Below, piece by piece: positions 34,966 to 45,466 of a stretch of 64,000 nt of DNA. The stretch lies in the NCBI GenBank assembly GCA_965248805.1, contig CBDFKJ010000005.1:62001-126000 (forward strand), written 5' to 3'. This DNA comes from CBDFKJ01 sp965248805. GTDB taxonomy: Bacteria > Pseudomonadota > Alphaproteobacteria > UBA6615. The translations under genes and the position numbers were made by a program. Positions within the stretch are counted from its first letter, which is position 1. Each line of letters starts with the position of its first letter. The notes beneath the pieces were generated by a model. The model was given only the letters and a program-made list of their open reading frames with translations. It did not search any database and was not told the DNA's origin.

Positions 34966-36781
34966 GCTCAGCGACCTCGCGCCCTTCGGTGTCGAGCTCG
35001 ATATAACGTGGCCAGTCGCCGGCGGCAATTGCGTCCAGCGCCGGCGTCGGTTGGCCCATGCGATGGCGGTAGATCCACAAATTGGTCAGCACGCGCTCGA
35101 TGAACAGGCGCGTCTCTCGCGAGGGAAGGCTCTCGATAAACAGCAGCGGGTCGCCGCCGTACTCGACGGTCCGCTCCCACTTGCGCAGATTGCCCGGTCC
35201 GGCGTTGTACGCCACCGTCAGGCGGAACAAGTCGCGGCTGACCGCGTCGTTGCCGAGCAAGTGAGTGACGTAGCGCTGGCCGAGTTCGATGTTCAAGGCC
35301 GGATCGTAGAGGCGGTCGCGGTTGCCGCGCGCCAGCGATTTCTCACCGCCGATGAAGCTGGCGGTCCGCGGCATCAGCTGCATCAGTCCGCGGGCGCCGG
35401 CATGGCTCTTGGCCTTGGCATTGAATCGTGACTCCTGGCGCACGATGGCGTGGACCAGCGCCCGGTCGATGGCAAAGCCCCTGATCGGCTCCCAATCTGC
35501 GGTCGGATAGCGCGCCGCCGGCTTGGCATCGGGGGTGGCCGATGCCAGCTTCAGCGTCAGATGCGGCATGCTGGCGCGGCTGCTCAACGCCAGGACGTCC
35601 TGGATCGACGACCGTTCGTTGGACACCAACTGACGCAGTTCGGCTTCGGCTTCGTCGTCGCGGCCGAGTTGCAGCAAGGCCATGGCGCGCCGGCCGGCGG
35701 GCTGCGCTTTGAGAGCCGCGAAGTCCTGCCGACTGGGCTCGGGCTGCGACCAGTCGAAGTTCAGGTCCAGAGACAGCGCGCGGCGGCACAACAGCCCATA
35801 GAAGGTTTCGGCATAGGCCGCACCGATGCCGAGCCACTCGTTGACCATGGCCGGCTCGCCGGCCACGAGCGACGTGCGCGCGGCCCAAAAGGCGCCGGCC
35901 GCGGCGTTCCACGGCGACGTGGTCTCCGACAGGGCGAGGGCGCCGAAATGGCGCTGCGCGGCCGCCAAATCGTCGAGACGCCATGCCGCCAGTCCGGACC
36001 ACCAATGTGCCAGCGGCACGTATTTGTCGGAGCGGGTGGCCAGCCTGCCGACGTCGAGCGCGCGCTCGTATTTGCCGGCCATGTAGTAGCCACCGGCGAT
36101 GGCGGATCGTTGCTCGTCGGCTTCGGCCTCGGAGAGCAGTTTCGCGGCGGCGGAATCGGTCAACAGTTCGAGCGCGCCGGTCGGCCAGCCGCGGCGAACG
36201 CGTCCGCGGATCTGCGACTTCAACTTTGCGACTTGGCGCCGTTGCCCGCTGTTCAAACCGGGTTGGCGCGGTGGCGCGGGGGTGGCAATCCCGACAGCGG
36301 ACGGCAGACGCACCGATTCGCCGGTCGCCGGCGGCTTCGGCGCCACGGCACGTTCCGGCTTGCGGCGCATCGCCAGACGATGGATGCGGTGGGCCTGCGG
36401 CAAGTCCGCGTAGTCCGCGAGCCAATCCCGCAATTCGACAAAGCGCGAGCGATATTTGTTAGGATGCAGGTACTTCTGCGCCAGGACGTATCCAAGCAAG
36501 ACACGGCCGTCCAGCGCATCGATCAGCGGCGCGGCCTGGTCCCACAGACCATCGGCCTGCAACGCTTGGATGCGTTGATATCGCGCTACGTCGGCTGCCG
36601 ATAGCACCGGCGGTATGTCGTCGATCCCCTGCCTTAGCGGCACCTTCGGATCGACCGCGGCCCGTTCTATGTTCTGGGCCGCAACTCCCCCCCCGGAAAC
36701 GACGGCGAGCATCGCGCCCACCGCCACAATTACTCCGACAACTCCCGTGCGCGCGGGATGTCGTTGAACGACATTCCTCAC
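34952..36781 (-). CDS. Soluble-type lytic murein transglycosylase
   Basis: A 609-residue Slt70-like enzyme that cleaves MurNAc-GlcNAc with 1,6-anhydro formation in the periplasm. An N-terminal export segment (VVGVIVAVGAMLAVVSGG) precedes a long superhelical region of about 400 residues. The catalytic SLT domain is at about 440-560, with Glu in HAIVRQESRFNAKAKS, GARGLMQLMPRTA and VAYNAGPGNLRKW. It is intact and coupled to moaB. Typical chromosomal gene. Confidence 0.9.
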   Translation of the reverse strand: MRNVVQRHPARTGVVGVIVAVGAMLAVVSGGGVAAQNIERAAVDPKVPLRQGIDDIPPVLSAADVARYQRIQALQADGLWDQAAPLIDALDGRVLLGYVLAQKYLHPNKYRSRFVELRDWLADYADLPQAHRIHRLAMRRKPERAVAPKPPATGESVRLPSAVGIATPAPPRQPGLNSGQRRQVAKLKSQIRGRVRRGWPTGALELLTDSAAAKLLSEAEADEQRSAIAGGYYMAGKYERALDVGRLATRSDKYVPLAHWWSGLAAWRLDDLAAAQRHFGALALSETTSPWNAAAGAFWAARTSLVAGEPAMVNEWLGIGAAYAETFYGLLCRRALSLDLNFDWSQPEPSRQDFAALKAQPAGRRAMALLQLGRDDEAEAELRQLVSNERSSIQDVLALSSRASMPHLTLKLASATPDAKPAARYPTADWEPIRGFAIDRALVHAIVRQESRFNAKAKSHAGARGLMQLMPRTASFIGGEKSLARGNRDRLYDPALNIELGQRYVTHLLGNDAVSRDLFRLTVAYNAGPGNLRKWERTVEYGGDPLLFIESLPSRETRLFIERVLTNLWIYRHRMGQPTPALDAIAAGDWPRYIELDTEGREVAERGGN

Positions 36782-36938
36782 GGCAGCGTTTCATAGTGGA
36801 AATTGCTGTTGTTTGCAAGGTGGGTGTTTGGTGACGCTCACATCGCATGTTAGGAGCGTGCGGCGTCAGAGGCGGCGAGTATCGCGCGCCTGGGCTAACG
36901 AACGATTAAGTTTTCGGGGTCGCGCCGGCGCCCGGAAT

Positions 36939-37229
36939 TCAAGCAGCGGCGCCGTCCATGAACCTGGCGAGCGCAATGTCGTGCTCGGTCACGCCGCCGG
37001 CGTCATGGGTCGCCAGGATCACCTGTACCCGATTGTAAATGTTGGACCATTCGGGATGGTGGTTGGCCTTCTCCGCGTACAACGCGACCCGGGTCATGAA
37101 CCCCCAGGCCTGGTTGAAATCGGCGAAATGAAAGGTCTTTGTAAGGGCGTCGCGTTCTTCCAGTTGGCGCCAGCCGTCCAGCGAGGCCATCGCCGCCTGC
37201 CGTGCCTCGCCGGTGAGCAATTCCACCAT
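36939..37229 (-). CDS. phhB: 4a-hydroxytetrahydrobiopterin dehydratase
   Basis: A 96-residue pterin-4a-carbinolamine dehydratase (DCoH fold). The active-site signature is EKANHHPEWSNIYNRV, preceded by FADFNQAWGFMTRVAL. The enzyme regenerates tetrahydrobiopterin for aromatic hydroxylases and, in bacteria, may serve molybdopterin or other pterin proteins. Start ATG at 37229 gives the standard length. Divergent from the metallopeptidase gene, with 75 bp between them. Confidence 0.88.
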   Translation of the reverse strand: MVELLTGEARQAAMASLDGWRQLEERDALTKTFHFADFNQAWGFMTRVALYAEKANHHPEWSNIYNRVQVILATHDAGGVTEHDIALARFMDGAAA

Positions 37230-37304
37230 CGGTCGTTCCTCATCGCCTGCGCGGCTACACTGGATCGTCTTGGCCGGGCGATCAAGCGGCGCTATGAAAG
37301 TCCC

Positions 37305-37730
37305 ATGAGCACGGTCCGCACTTGGGCACGACCGCCCAGCCTCGGGGATTTCGAGCGCATCGCCGACGCAGCCTTCGCCGCGATACCCGAGCGGCTGCGA
37401 GGCTACATCCGCAACGTCGTCATTCGCGTCGTCGACTTTCCGGACGAGGAAACCGAGCGCGACCTGGAGCTGGAGAGTCCGTTCGATCTGCTGGGCGTGT
37501 ACCGCGGCATCGACCTGCTGCAGAAGAGCATCCACGACGTGCCCAGCGACATGGACATGATCCTGCTGTTCCGCCGGCCCCTGCTCGACTACTGGTGCGA
37601 GACTGACGTCGATCTGGTGCACCTGGTGCTGCACGTGCTGATCCATGAGATCGGCCACCACTTCGGGCTGTCCGACGCCGACATGGAAGCGATTGAACGA
37701 GAAGCGGACAAGGTGCAACTAGAGAGCTAG
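37305..37730 (+). CDS. Zincin-like metallopeptidase (DUF1025 family)
   Basis: A 141-residue protein with the HEIGHHFGL zinc motif at about 118-126 in a minimal zincin fold, as in DUF1025/MTH-type metallopeptidases. FERIADAAFAAIPERLRGYI at the N-terminus is also typical. No export signal, so it is cytoplasmic. The stop TAG lies in the CTAG target of IS630 copy 2, so the insertion fell exactly at the end of the gene. Confidence 0.85.
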   Translation: MSTVRTWARPPSLGDFERIADAAFAAIPERLRGYIRNVVIRVVDFPDEETERDLELESPFDLLGVYRGIDLLQKSIHDVPSDMDMILLFRRPLLDYWCETDVDLVHLVLHVLIHEIGHHFGLSDADMEAIEREADKVQLES

Positions 37731-38608
37731 TGGATTGATTCCAACGTTTGGAACCCTCGGTTTCGGGCTGCGATGATGTCGTCGGGGTCGGCTTTCGATA
37801 TGAATGGCTGTGGGTTGGCCGCATTGTATTCGCGGACGAAGCGGTTGATTGCGGCCTGGAGATCGACGACGGAATGGAAGACGCCGTGCTTGAGCCGCCG
37901 CCGGGTGAGTTTTGCGAAGAAGCCCTCGACGGCATTGAGCCACGAGCAGGAGGTCGGTGTGAAGTGGAAAGTCCAGCGCGGATGGCGGGCGAGCCAGGCG
38001 CGGACCTTGTCCTTGTTGTGCGCCGCGTAGTTGTCGACGATCGCGTGGATGGCCTTGTCCGCCGGCACCGTGCGCTCGATGCGGTTGAGGAAGCGGATGA
38101 ACTCCTGATGGCGGTGGCGCTGCATGTTCTGGCCGATCACCGTTCCGTCCAGAACGTTGAGCGCCGCAAACAGCGTGGTCGTGCCGTGCCGTTTGTAGTC
38201 ATGGTGCCGGCGCGTCCCTTCTTCATCGGCAGACCGGCGGTCGAGCGCCTTGGATCTGTGACTTCTCATCGATCGACAACACCACCGCATGGGCCGGCGG
38301 GTCGACATACAGGCCGACGATATCGGTGAGTTTCTCGGCGAAGGCAGGGTCGGTCGACAGCTTGAAGTTGCGCCAGCGGTGTGGGCTGAGACCGTGAGCC
38401 TTCCAGATCGCCTGCACCGTCGAGGCGGCAATACCGGCCGCCCTGGCCATCGCGCGCAACGTCCAGTGGGTCGCCTCAAACGGCGGCGGTTGCTGCGTCA
38501 GGCGCACGATCTCGGCGACACGATCGAGCGGGACCGGCGCCTTGCCGGGCGCATACCACAGCGAAATACGGAATCCCAATTCGGACTCTTTCGTTCCGAT
38601 CCCTCCAA
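37730..38608 (-). mobile_element. IS630 copy 2, decayed
   Basis: An 879-bp derivative of the 1134-bp element, in reverse orientation, with TA at 37728-37729 and 38609-38610. About 256 bp are deleted in the transposase N-terminus (tatgcg joined to cccggcaagg). A G/C-run base is inserted near 38248 (gcgccttgg instead of gcgcctgg), and the right inverted repeat has several mismatches. Transposase reading is split and lacks its HTH. Confidence 0.85.
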
Positions 38609-38638
38609 TAGGCCTCGGCGCGGGTGAGGAGTATCCCG

Positions 38639-41277
38639 ATGGCTAATCCAGTCGAAGAATTAGACGCCGATTCGCAGGATACCGGAAGCGAAACCGAAGC
38701 CGAAGCCTTAAAAGACATCCTTGAATGGCCGAAGGATTGTCCAGCGTGGCAGCGCGATGCGTTGCGCCGCCTCTGCATTAAGGGCGACATGGACGACGCC
38801 GACCTCGACGAGCTGACGGCCCTGTGCAAGATCAAGGGCAAAGGCCCTGTCGCCCTTGCCGTGGAACATATCCCCGATCCCGAGTCCGCCGCGACGGCAG
38901 TCAATCTCATGGCTATCTACGGCGTCGCGAACGTCAATGCGTTGAAGGAAGGCGAGCGCCTGACCTTCGACAAGAAGGGGTTGACGGTCGTGTACGGCGA
39001 CAACGGCTCGGGAAAATCGGGATATGCACGTATCCTGAAGAAAGTCTGCCGGGCGCGCATGCCGCCGAAAGACGACAGGATTTCGCCGAACATCTACGCA
39101 ACGAAGACGGGGCCGCAAAAGGCTATCATCGACTTTAGCGCCGACGAGCACAACAGGACGCATGACTGGACCGCAGACTAGGCGAGCGACGTGCGCCTGT
39201 CCTCGATCAGCGTCTTCGACAGCTGCACGGCCAACGTTCATGTCGATGAGGCAAACGATGTCGCCTACACACCGTTCCCGATGCGCGTGCTGGAACAGCT
39301 CGCCGAAGTCTGCCAACAGGTCAAGAAGCGCATCAACGTGGAAATCCGAGAACTGGACGATCAGACACCGGAAGCGATCTCGGCCGGAGTGTCATGACGG
39401 GACGGCGGTCGGCAAGTTGATCGCCGGGCTCGGCGGCGAAACGAAGGAGCAGGATGTTCGCGGCCTTGCAACATTAGACGACAAAGACAAGGCGCGGCTC
39501 AATACGCTCAAAACCGATCTCGGGACCGACCCCGCTAAGGTGGCGCGCCGGGTCGAGCCGCTGAAGAACCGGCTGGATACTGTTACTACGGCATGCGAGG
39601 CGTTGCAGAACGCTGTGGACGATGAACAAGCCAGCCGTCTTACAGCGCTGCATCAGGCCTACCAAACGACACAGGTCGCCGCTGCTGCCGCTGCCGGCGC
39701 TATCTTCGCCGACGATCCCTTACCGCATATCGGCTCCGAGGTGTGGCGCGCCCTGTGGGAGGCGGCGCGGCGCTACTCCGAACAACACGCCTATCCGGAC
39801 ACACCGTTTCCGTTCACCGGAGATGCTGCGCGCTGTGTCCTGTGCCAGCAGGCGCTGGACGCAGAGGCGGCTGACCGTCTCAATCGCTTCGAAGGTTTCG
39901 TGAGGGACGAAACCAAGCGGAAAGAAGAAGAGGCAGCCGCGGTATACCGGGCCGCGCTCGACGAGCTAGCCGATGCCGATGTTCCAACCAAGGACCTTCC
40001 GGCAGCGGTCGCTCTGATCCGCGACGAACTGAATGACAGCGAACTGGCGAATTCGGTGCGGCGCGCGGCGGTGACGATCAAATGGCGTTTGCGCACGATT
40101 CGCCGCGAGCACAAGCTTGGCGAAGATGCCGTTTTCCCCGTGGCCGATGCTTGGCCCGCGGAGGCCGTCACAGCTCTCATTAACGTCCTGTCGATGCGGA
40201 TCACGGCACTGCGCGCGGAGGACGAGTCCGAGGAACGCAAGCAGATGCGCGCCACGCTCCAAGGACTGACGGACCGCGCGTGGCTGGCAGTGATACAGAA
40301 CGATGTCATCGCCGAGATTGATCGCCGGAAGAAGCGGGCTGCGCTCAATGCGGCGCTCAAGGACACCGCGACGAACAGGATCACGACCAAGAGCGGCGAG
40401 ATTGCTGAACGGCTTGTAACCAATGCGCTTCGCGCACAGTTCTCGAAGGAGATCGACAAGTTCGGTATCGCCGGGCTAGCGATCGAACTGCGCAAGGAGA
40501 AGACCAGTTACGGCGTACCGCATTTCCGGGTCAGCCTGATACGAAAGCCCGATGCCTGCGTCGGCGAGATTCTCAGCGAAGGCGAACACCGCTGCGTCGC
40601 GCTGGCCGCGTTCTTCGCGGAACTGACCACGACAGAGAGCCCGTCGGCAATCGTGTTCGACGATCCCGTTTCATCGCTCGACCATATGCACCGCAAGGCT
40701 GTGGCCGACAGGCTCGCCGAAGAAGGGGGACACCGGCAGATCATTGTCCTGACGCACGATATCGCCTTCCTTTTCCTTCTTGACCAGGCATGCCGTGAGA
40801 AGGGTACGCATTTGGCCTTCCGCAGTGTGACCCGGAATGACGATCATGCGGGATTTGTCCAACAGGATCCGCCCGCACGCGCCCAGCCGATTGAAAAGGT
40901 CATCCACGGCATGCAGAAGCAGTTCGACAACGAGAAGTGCTTCTACGAGAACGGTGACCACGACAAGTGGGAAACATGGGTGGATGCAATGCAGAAGCGG
41001 CTGCGCTGGACATGGGAGCGCGCCGTCGAGGAAGCCCTTGGCCCCGTCATCAAACGCCTTTCGAACAAGATTGAAACCAAGGGGCTCGCCAAGGTTACGA
41101 CGCTGACGATGGATGACTGTACGCAGATGCGCCAAGCCTACGGTCGCTGCTCGACGCTGCTGCACAGCACGGCCGCCCCTTCCGAAGCCAGAGACTGTTC
41201 AAACCGAGATCGCCGTTCTGCGGAACTGGGTCGACGATGTAAAGCAGCGACAGGGTAAAATCGACTGGCTTCAGTGA
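38639..41277 (+). pseudogene. AAA-type ATPase (AAA_13/SMC-like), disrupted
   Basis: A large ATPase resembling accessory or defence-island RecF/SMC-like proteins. Walker A is VVYGDNGSGKSGYARILKK, the middle is coiled coil with a CVLCQQAL zinc-hook-like motif, and the C-terminal ABC/Walker B block is LSEGEHRCVALAAFFAE with IVFDDPVSSLDHMHRK. Three lesions break it: amber TAG at 39179, a frameshift near 39380, and another near 41175, after which PLPKPETVQTEIAVLR to DWLQ ends the frame. Restored length is about 880 residues. Start ATG 38639 has gaggag upstream. Decayed IS630 lies directly before it. Confidence 0.75.
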
Positions 41278-41570
41278 AACCCAATCGGGACGACGTTCGC
41301 TGGATTCAGGTTTCAACCGGACGGTCCGAGGTCGCACGGCTTCTCGCTCGGGCGAACGCCACACACCATTAGCGTGACCGCGCGCACCGGCAGCCCGTCG
41401 CGGCAACGGGCCGCACGCCGCCGATGTGCGTTTGCGCGCCTTCGGGCATCCCTGGCCGGGCCACGCTGGCCGGCACCGCGCGCACCGCCTCCCGGACACG
41501 CGCACGATTTCGCTCCCTCATGGGTCCACAGTGGGTCCACACGCTAAATCGTCCGTCATTTCCATCAAAA
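41278..41570. other. Gene-free stretch with element-end motif
   Basis: No gene found. At about 41494-41542 it carries the cggacacgcgcacgatttcg / ccctcatgggtccac motif shared with 27909-27957 and, inverted, 32157-32197. Confidence 0.5.
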
Positions 41571-41573
41571 CGA

Positions 41574-41605
41574 AAGCCCGTTAAGTCTTTGACTTAACGG
41601 GCTTT
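41574..41605 (-). terminator. Terminator following the tRNA-fMet fragment, copy 2 (inverted)
   Basis: The hairpin aagcccgttaagt / acttaacgggctt is the same as at 32078-32111, on the opposite strand, and directly follows the tRNA fragment in its reading direction. Confidence 0.8.
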
Positions 41606-41609
41606 ATTT

Positions 41610-41654
41610 GGTTGCGGGGGTAGGATTTGAACCAACCACCTTCAGGCTATGAGT
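41610..41654 (-). other. 3' fragment of tRNA-fMet (att-like), copy 2 (inverted)
   Basis: Reads ctcatagcctg then ggttcaaatcct and ends CCGCAACCA, the same 3' half as 32029-32073 but on the opposite strand and with a few substitutions in anticodon stem and T-arm. No 5' half is present. The following 230 bases to the IS5 gene hold nothing recognisable. Confidence 0.8.
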
Positions 41655-41886
41655 CCAGACAGTGAACATATTTTGGGATGACGCACTCGATACAAGGCGG
41701 GGCGCCACCGAGGAAATTCTCTGTTCGATGCCTCTGGCGCAGAGAAGGTGGAGACCTCTAACAACCGGCCGATTTGGCGCGGATAAGGGTGTCCTGTTGG
41801 CCGATCCGTGCGGCGGGTGGATTTGACGGCGTTATTCGTCCGCGGTTTCGTTCTCAGCGGGGTGTTTTTTTGTCATACGGGCGGAC

Positions 41887-42966
41887 TCATGCCATGGCGG
41901 CCCTGCGCTCATGGAAGATCAGACGCTGGAAATTATAGGCGAGGTTGGCGAGGCCTATCTTGGTCTCGGCCCGCTTGAGCCCGATGGTCCGGACGAACAG
42001 GCTCATGCGATCCTTCTGCTGGGCGAAGACATGCTCGACGCGTGCACGGACCGCTGACTTGCGGGCATTGGCCCGGGCGGTCGCCTTGGGCATGGCCCGG
42101 CCCGGCGGCTTCTTGCGGTGGATGTGGGAGATCCGACCCTTGCCCGCCAGCCACGCCTCGTTCGCCTTCGAGCGACAGGCGCTGTCAGCCCACACGCCGG
42201 CGGCCAGATTGTCGCCGGTGACGAGATGACGCAACATCTTGCCGTCATGGCGGGCGGCATCGGTCACCGCCGAGCCGCGGATGAAGCCGTAGGCCCGATC
42301 GATGACGACATGATTCTTGTAGCCGAACACCGGGATCGCGATGTCGGGCACGCGCCGTTGCGCCCCGGCGGGGTTCTTGCGCCTTCCGGTCTTCACCGTC
42401 CACCGCGCGTCTGTGTCCTTCTGCGCCGCCTTGGCCGGCTGATCGGGCCAGATCTCGGACGCGCTCTTGCCCGCCTTGATCGCCCGCTTCTCGTCATCGC
42501 GGTGGCGCTGCTTGGGCGCCGATACCAGGGTCGCATCGACGATCTGCCCGCCCATCGCCAGATAGCCGCACCGGCGCAGCTCGCCATCGAAGGCGGCAAA
42601 CAGCTCATCCATCGCCCCGGCCCGGACCAGACGCTCGCGAAAGGTCCAGATGGTGTTCCGGTCCGGCGTCGGCGCTCCGAGATCGAAGCCCAGGAAGCGA
42701 AGCCAACTCAAGCGGTCGCGGATCAGAAACTCCATCCGCTCGTCGCTCACCGTGTGCCGCGCGGCCAGGACCAGAACCTTGAACATCGCCACCGCATCGT
42801 AGGCCGGGCGGCCGCCTTTCGATCCGTCCGAATAGCCCAGCGCCGCCTCAAGCGGTGCGCGGAAAATCTCGAAATCGACAACCTTCGCCAGCACCTCCAA
42901 CGGATCGCCAGTCGCCGAAAGCTTGCGCAAATGATCCGGTAAGCCGAACAGGCCAGTCTGCCTCAT
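41887..42966 (-). CDS. IS5-family transposase (complete)
   Basis: A 359-residue DDE transposase. It has DUF772-like N-terminal GGRPAYDAVAMFKVLVLAAR, then IVDATLVSAPKQ (first D), AAGVWADSACRSKANEAWL (second D), and a C-terminal RARVEHVFAQQKDRMSL (catalytic E). Start ATG 42966; the upstream 40 codons of the longer frame are unrelated. Intact, and the source family of the chimera at 25255. Confidence 0.85.
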   Translation of the reverse strand: MRQTGLFGLPDHLRKLSATGDPLEVLAKVVDFEIFRAPLEAALGYSDGSKGGRPAYDAVAMFKVLVLAARHTVSDERMEFLIRDRLSWLRFLGFDLGAPTPDRNTIWTFRERLVRAGAMDELFAAFDGELRRCGYLAMGGQIVDATLVSAPKQRHRDDEKRAIKAGKSASEIWPDQPAKAAQKDTDARWTVKTGRRKNPAGAQRRVPDIAIPVFGYKNHVVIDRAYGFIRGSAVTDAARHDGKMLRHLVTGDNLAAGVWADSACRSKANEAWLAGKGRISHIHRKKPPGRAMPKATARANARKSAVRARVEHVFAQQKDRMSLFVRTIGLKRAETKIGLANLAYNFQRLIFHERRAAMA

Positions 42967-43487
42967 CAATACCCCCCTCGAATCGAACCGCCGCAGAGAA
43001 TCACAACAAGGCAAAATTGGCGAGGTAAATAGAGGCGTCCAGGTGTTGAATTGATGGCGCATGCAGCCTGAGGCGTGGACGCATATCCGGCGCAACGCTG
43101 TGCCGCCCCAACGAGGCTATGGAGCGCTGCCTGCCCTGGCTTGAAAGCCTCGGCCCGAACGGGCTCTGGCCGCCTATCTGCTGCTTTTCGACGGCATTTG
43201 GCTCGACTGGTAATTCAAGAAATACGGCAACGCCCCCGTTTTCGGCGGTCCCTTCCGCATCCGTTGCCCCTTCGTCGGCGCGGGCGTGGATGTGCCGTCT
43301 TATGTCTCGGCGGCGGTCGCCGTTGGCAGTCGGCACACACCGTTGACGCCCTGAACACCGGCAATCTCGGCGGGCGTGACTCCTATCCGGATCATAAAGC
43401 ACGGGCCAATCGATGACACGGAGCCGGACTTCTTGCGGTCGGTCTGGGGCGACCGAGTCCGCGAGCCCTGTCCCGGCCAGGTGCCGG
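42967..43487. other. Unassigned region between IS5 and methyltransferase
   Basis: It contains the upstream sequence of IS5 (42967-43050, shared with 25179-25254). Beyond that are only fragmentary protein-like strings on the minus strand (such as IGPCFMIRIGVTPAEIAGVQ) without start or continuous frame. This may be a prophage remnant, but I cannot identify it. Confidence 0.4.
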
Positions 43488-44282
43488 TCAGACCTCGATT
43501 CGAACCAGGTGCAGCATGATGTTCTCGTCGTGCCATCGAATGGCCTCAAGATCATCGAACGCGTCGCGGATTCGTTCTTCAAAGCCACGACATGCTTCCT
43601 CGAACTCCCGCTCGTCATAGAGCGTAAAGGTCGAGTAGTGCCGGCTCCGCATCTGTTCGAACAGGCGGTCCAGGCTTGCCGTCCGGGCATAGCAAAACAC
43701 TCTCGCCTCGACCATTTCGAGGCCGGGTGTCCGGGCGATCCATGCTTCCATGCTTTCGATAGTGTGGAGCCGCGATTCCTTCTCGGTGAAACGCGGGAAG
43801 AAACGCCCCCATAGGGTGCCTCCGTTCTGTTCGGGCGTGCGTGTATAGATGAACAGGCGGCCGTCGTCTCCGAGCGCTCGCCGGGCTTTGGCCAAAAAGG
43901 CGGAAACGTTGAAATGGTGCACCGCATTGAAGGTGAAGATGGCGTCCAGGGAATTGTCCTCGAGCGCCAAGCCGTTGACGCCGGACAACCGGGTCACGAA
44001 ATTGTCGATGCGCGCCTCGGCGAGGCAATCGGAGAGGCGTTCCAGCATCGGCGCGCTGGAATCCACGCAGACGAGGTGCAGGTTGGGCACATGGTCGAAC
44101 AGCAGCCTGTCGTAGCGCCCGTCGCCGCATCCGATATCGGCCGCGCGCACGTTTACCCGATCGGCCAGGGCATCGCGAATATAGTGGACCGGGTCCGGAT
44201 CTGTGGTCCGGACCGTGCCGTAGACCTCCGCCACCCTGGCAAAATGCCCGGACATGCCGGCGCTCGCCGCCTCTTCGGTCAT
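43488..44282 (-). CDS. Class I SAM-dependent methyltransferase
   Basis: A 264-residue enzyme. Motif I is VRAADIGCGDGRYDRLLF, the acidic end of strand 2 is VCVDSSAPML, motif III-like is LDAIFTFNAVHHFNVSAFL, and a small Rossmann fold continues to LFIYTRTPEQNGG. The C-terminal third (residues 180-264) may be the acceptor-binding part. Start ATG 44282 (MTEEAAS); a longer start at 44300 is possible. Substrate unknown. Confidence 0.8.
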   Translation of the reverse strand: MTEEAASAGMSGHFARVAEVYGTVRTTDPDPVHYIRDALADRVNVRAADIGCGDGRYDRLLFDHVPNLHLVCVDSSAPMLERLSDCLAEARIDNFVTRLSGVNGLALEDNSLDAIFTFNAVHHFNVSAFLAKARRALGDDGRLFIYTRTPEQNGGTLWGRFFPRFTEKESRLHTIESMEAWIARTPGLEMVEARVFCYARTASLDRLFEQMRSRHYSTFTLYDEREFEEACRGFEERIRDAFDDLEAIRWHDENIMLHLVRIEV

Positions 44283-44332
44283 GTCACCAGGCTCCCCCAC
44301 CGTGGTTGGAACACGCGTCTACTCCGCCGACA

Positions 44333-45466
44333 TCACGATTCGGCGGCCAGTGCTTCGGCGCGCCCTTCTTCGATGAACGCGTCACACAAGTCGCGGGCGA
44401 CGGAATCGCGCATCTGGACCGGCGGCGACTTCATGTAATAGGAAGACGGCGCTTCCAGCGGACCCGCCATACCCCGCGCCATGCCGAGCCGGGCGCAGCG
44501 GACGGCGTCGACGACGACGCTGGCGCTGTTGGGCGAATCCTGGACCGAGAGGCGCATCTCGAGCTCGATGGGAGCGCTGCCGAACCCGCGTCCTTCCATG
44601 CGGATAAAGGCGACTTTGTTGTCGCCTTGCCAGGGCACGTAGTCGGACGGGCCTATATGGATGTCGCGTGCGCCGAGGCGCACGTCGAGCTGTGATTGAA
44701 CGGATTCCGTCTTGGACACCTTCTTCGATGTCAGCCGGTCCAGAGCCTTCATGTTGAGGAAGTCGGTGTTGCCGCCGGTGTTCAGTTGATAGGTGCGGTC
44801 CAGGGTGTAACCGCGGTCGCCGAACAGACGTGTCAAGAGCCGGTGTACGATCGTGGCGCCGACTTGGCTCTTGATGTCGTCGCCCACGATTGGCACTCCA
44901 GCGATCCTGAACTTCTCCGCCCAGCTGGGATTTGAGGCAATGAACACGGGTATGCAGTTGACCATGGCAACGCCCGCGTCGAGGCAGGCCTGGGCGTAAT
45001 GCAGCGCCGCCTGCTCCGAGCCGACCGGCAAGTAGCAGACCAGCACCTCCGCGCCGGTTCGCTTAAAGACATCCGCGATATCAACCGGATCGGCATCGGC
45101 CGGACGGAATACCTCGTCATCGGGATAATCCGCCATGTGTGGCGCAACGCCGTCGAGAATGGGTCCCATCTGGACCACGACGCCCGATGAGGGAAGCTCA
45201 TCCTCGAAGACCATCGCGCAATTGGGCTTGGTGAAGATCGCCTCCTCCAGGGGTTGCCCGACCTTTCGGCGGTCGACGTCAAAGGCGGCCACGACCTCCA
45301 GATCACCCGGGCCCCAGCCCCCGATACAGGGGTGCATCAGACCGGGCAGGACCTCGACGCCGCCCTTCCCGTAATGCGCAATGCCCTGAACCAACGAGCT
45401 CGCACAATTTCCAACCCCTGCAATGGCCAGCTTTACGGTATTCACAGGCTTCATGACAATCGGCAT
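44333..45466 (-). CDS. myo-Inositol-1-phosphate synthase
   Basis: A 377-residue NAD-dependent isomerase converting glucose-6-phosphate to inositol-3-phosphate, of the short actinobacterial/archaeal type. The Rossmann motif is IAGVGNCASSLVQG, a conserved core LNTGGNTDFLNM follows, and the C-terminal part has KTESVQSQL with APIELEMRLSVQDSPNSA. It could feed inositol lipids or compatible solutes. Start at 45466 or 45454 (MKPVNTV). It is followed by the methyltransferase gene on the same strand, 50 bp downstream. Confidence 0.88.
   Translation of the reverse strand: MPIVMKPVNTVKLAIAGVGNCASSLVQGIAHYGKGGVEVLPGLMHPCIGGWGPGDLEVVAAFDVDRRKVGQPLEEAIFTKPNCAMVFEDELPSSGVVVQMGPILDGVAPHMADYPDDEVFRPADADPVDIADVFKRTGAEVLVCYLPVGSEQAALHYAQACLDAGVAMVNCIPVFIASNPSWAEKFRIAGVPIVGDDIKSQVGATIVHRLLTRLFGDRGYTLDRTYQLNTGGNTDFLNMKALDRLTSKKVSKTESVQSQLDVRLGARDIHIGPSDYVPWQGDNKVAFIRMEGRGFGSAPIELEMRLSVQDSPNSASVVVDAVRCARLGMARGMAGPLEAPSSYYMKSPPVQMRDSVARDLCDAFIEEGRAEALAAES

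Noticed and set aside
43001..43927. 308-residue minus-strand frame
   Set aside because: Mostly antisense or alternate frame to the methyltransferase; the rest is broken sequence.
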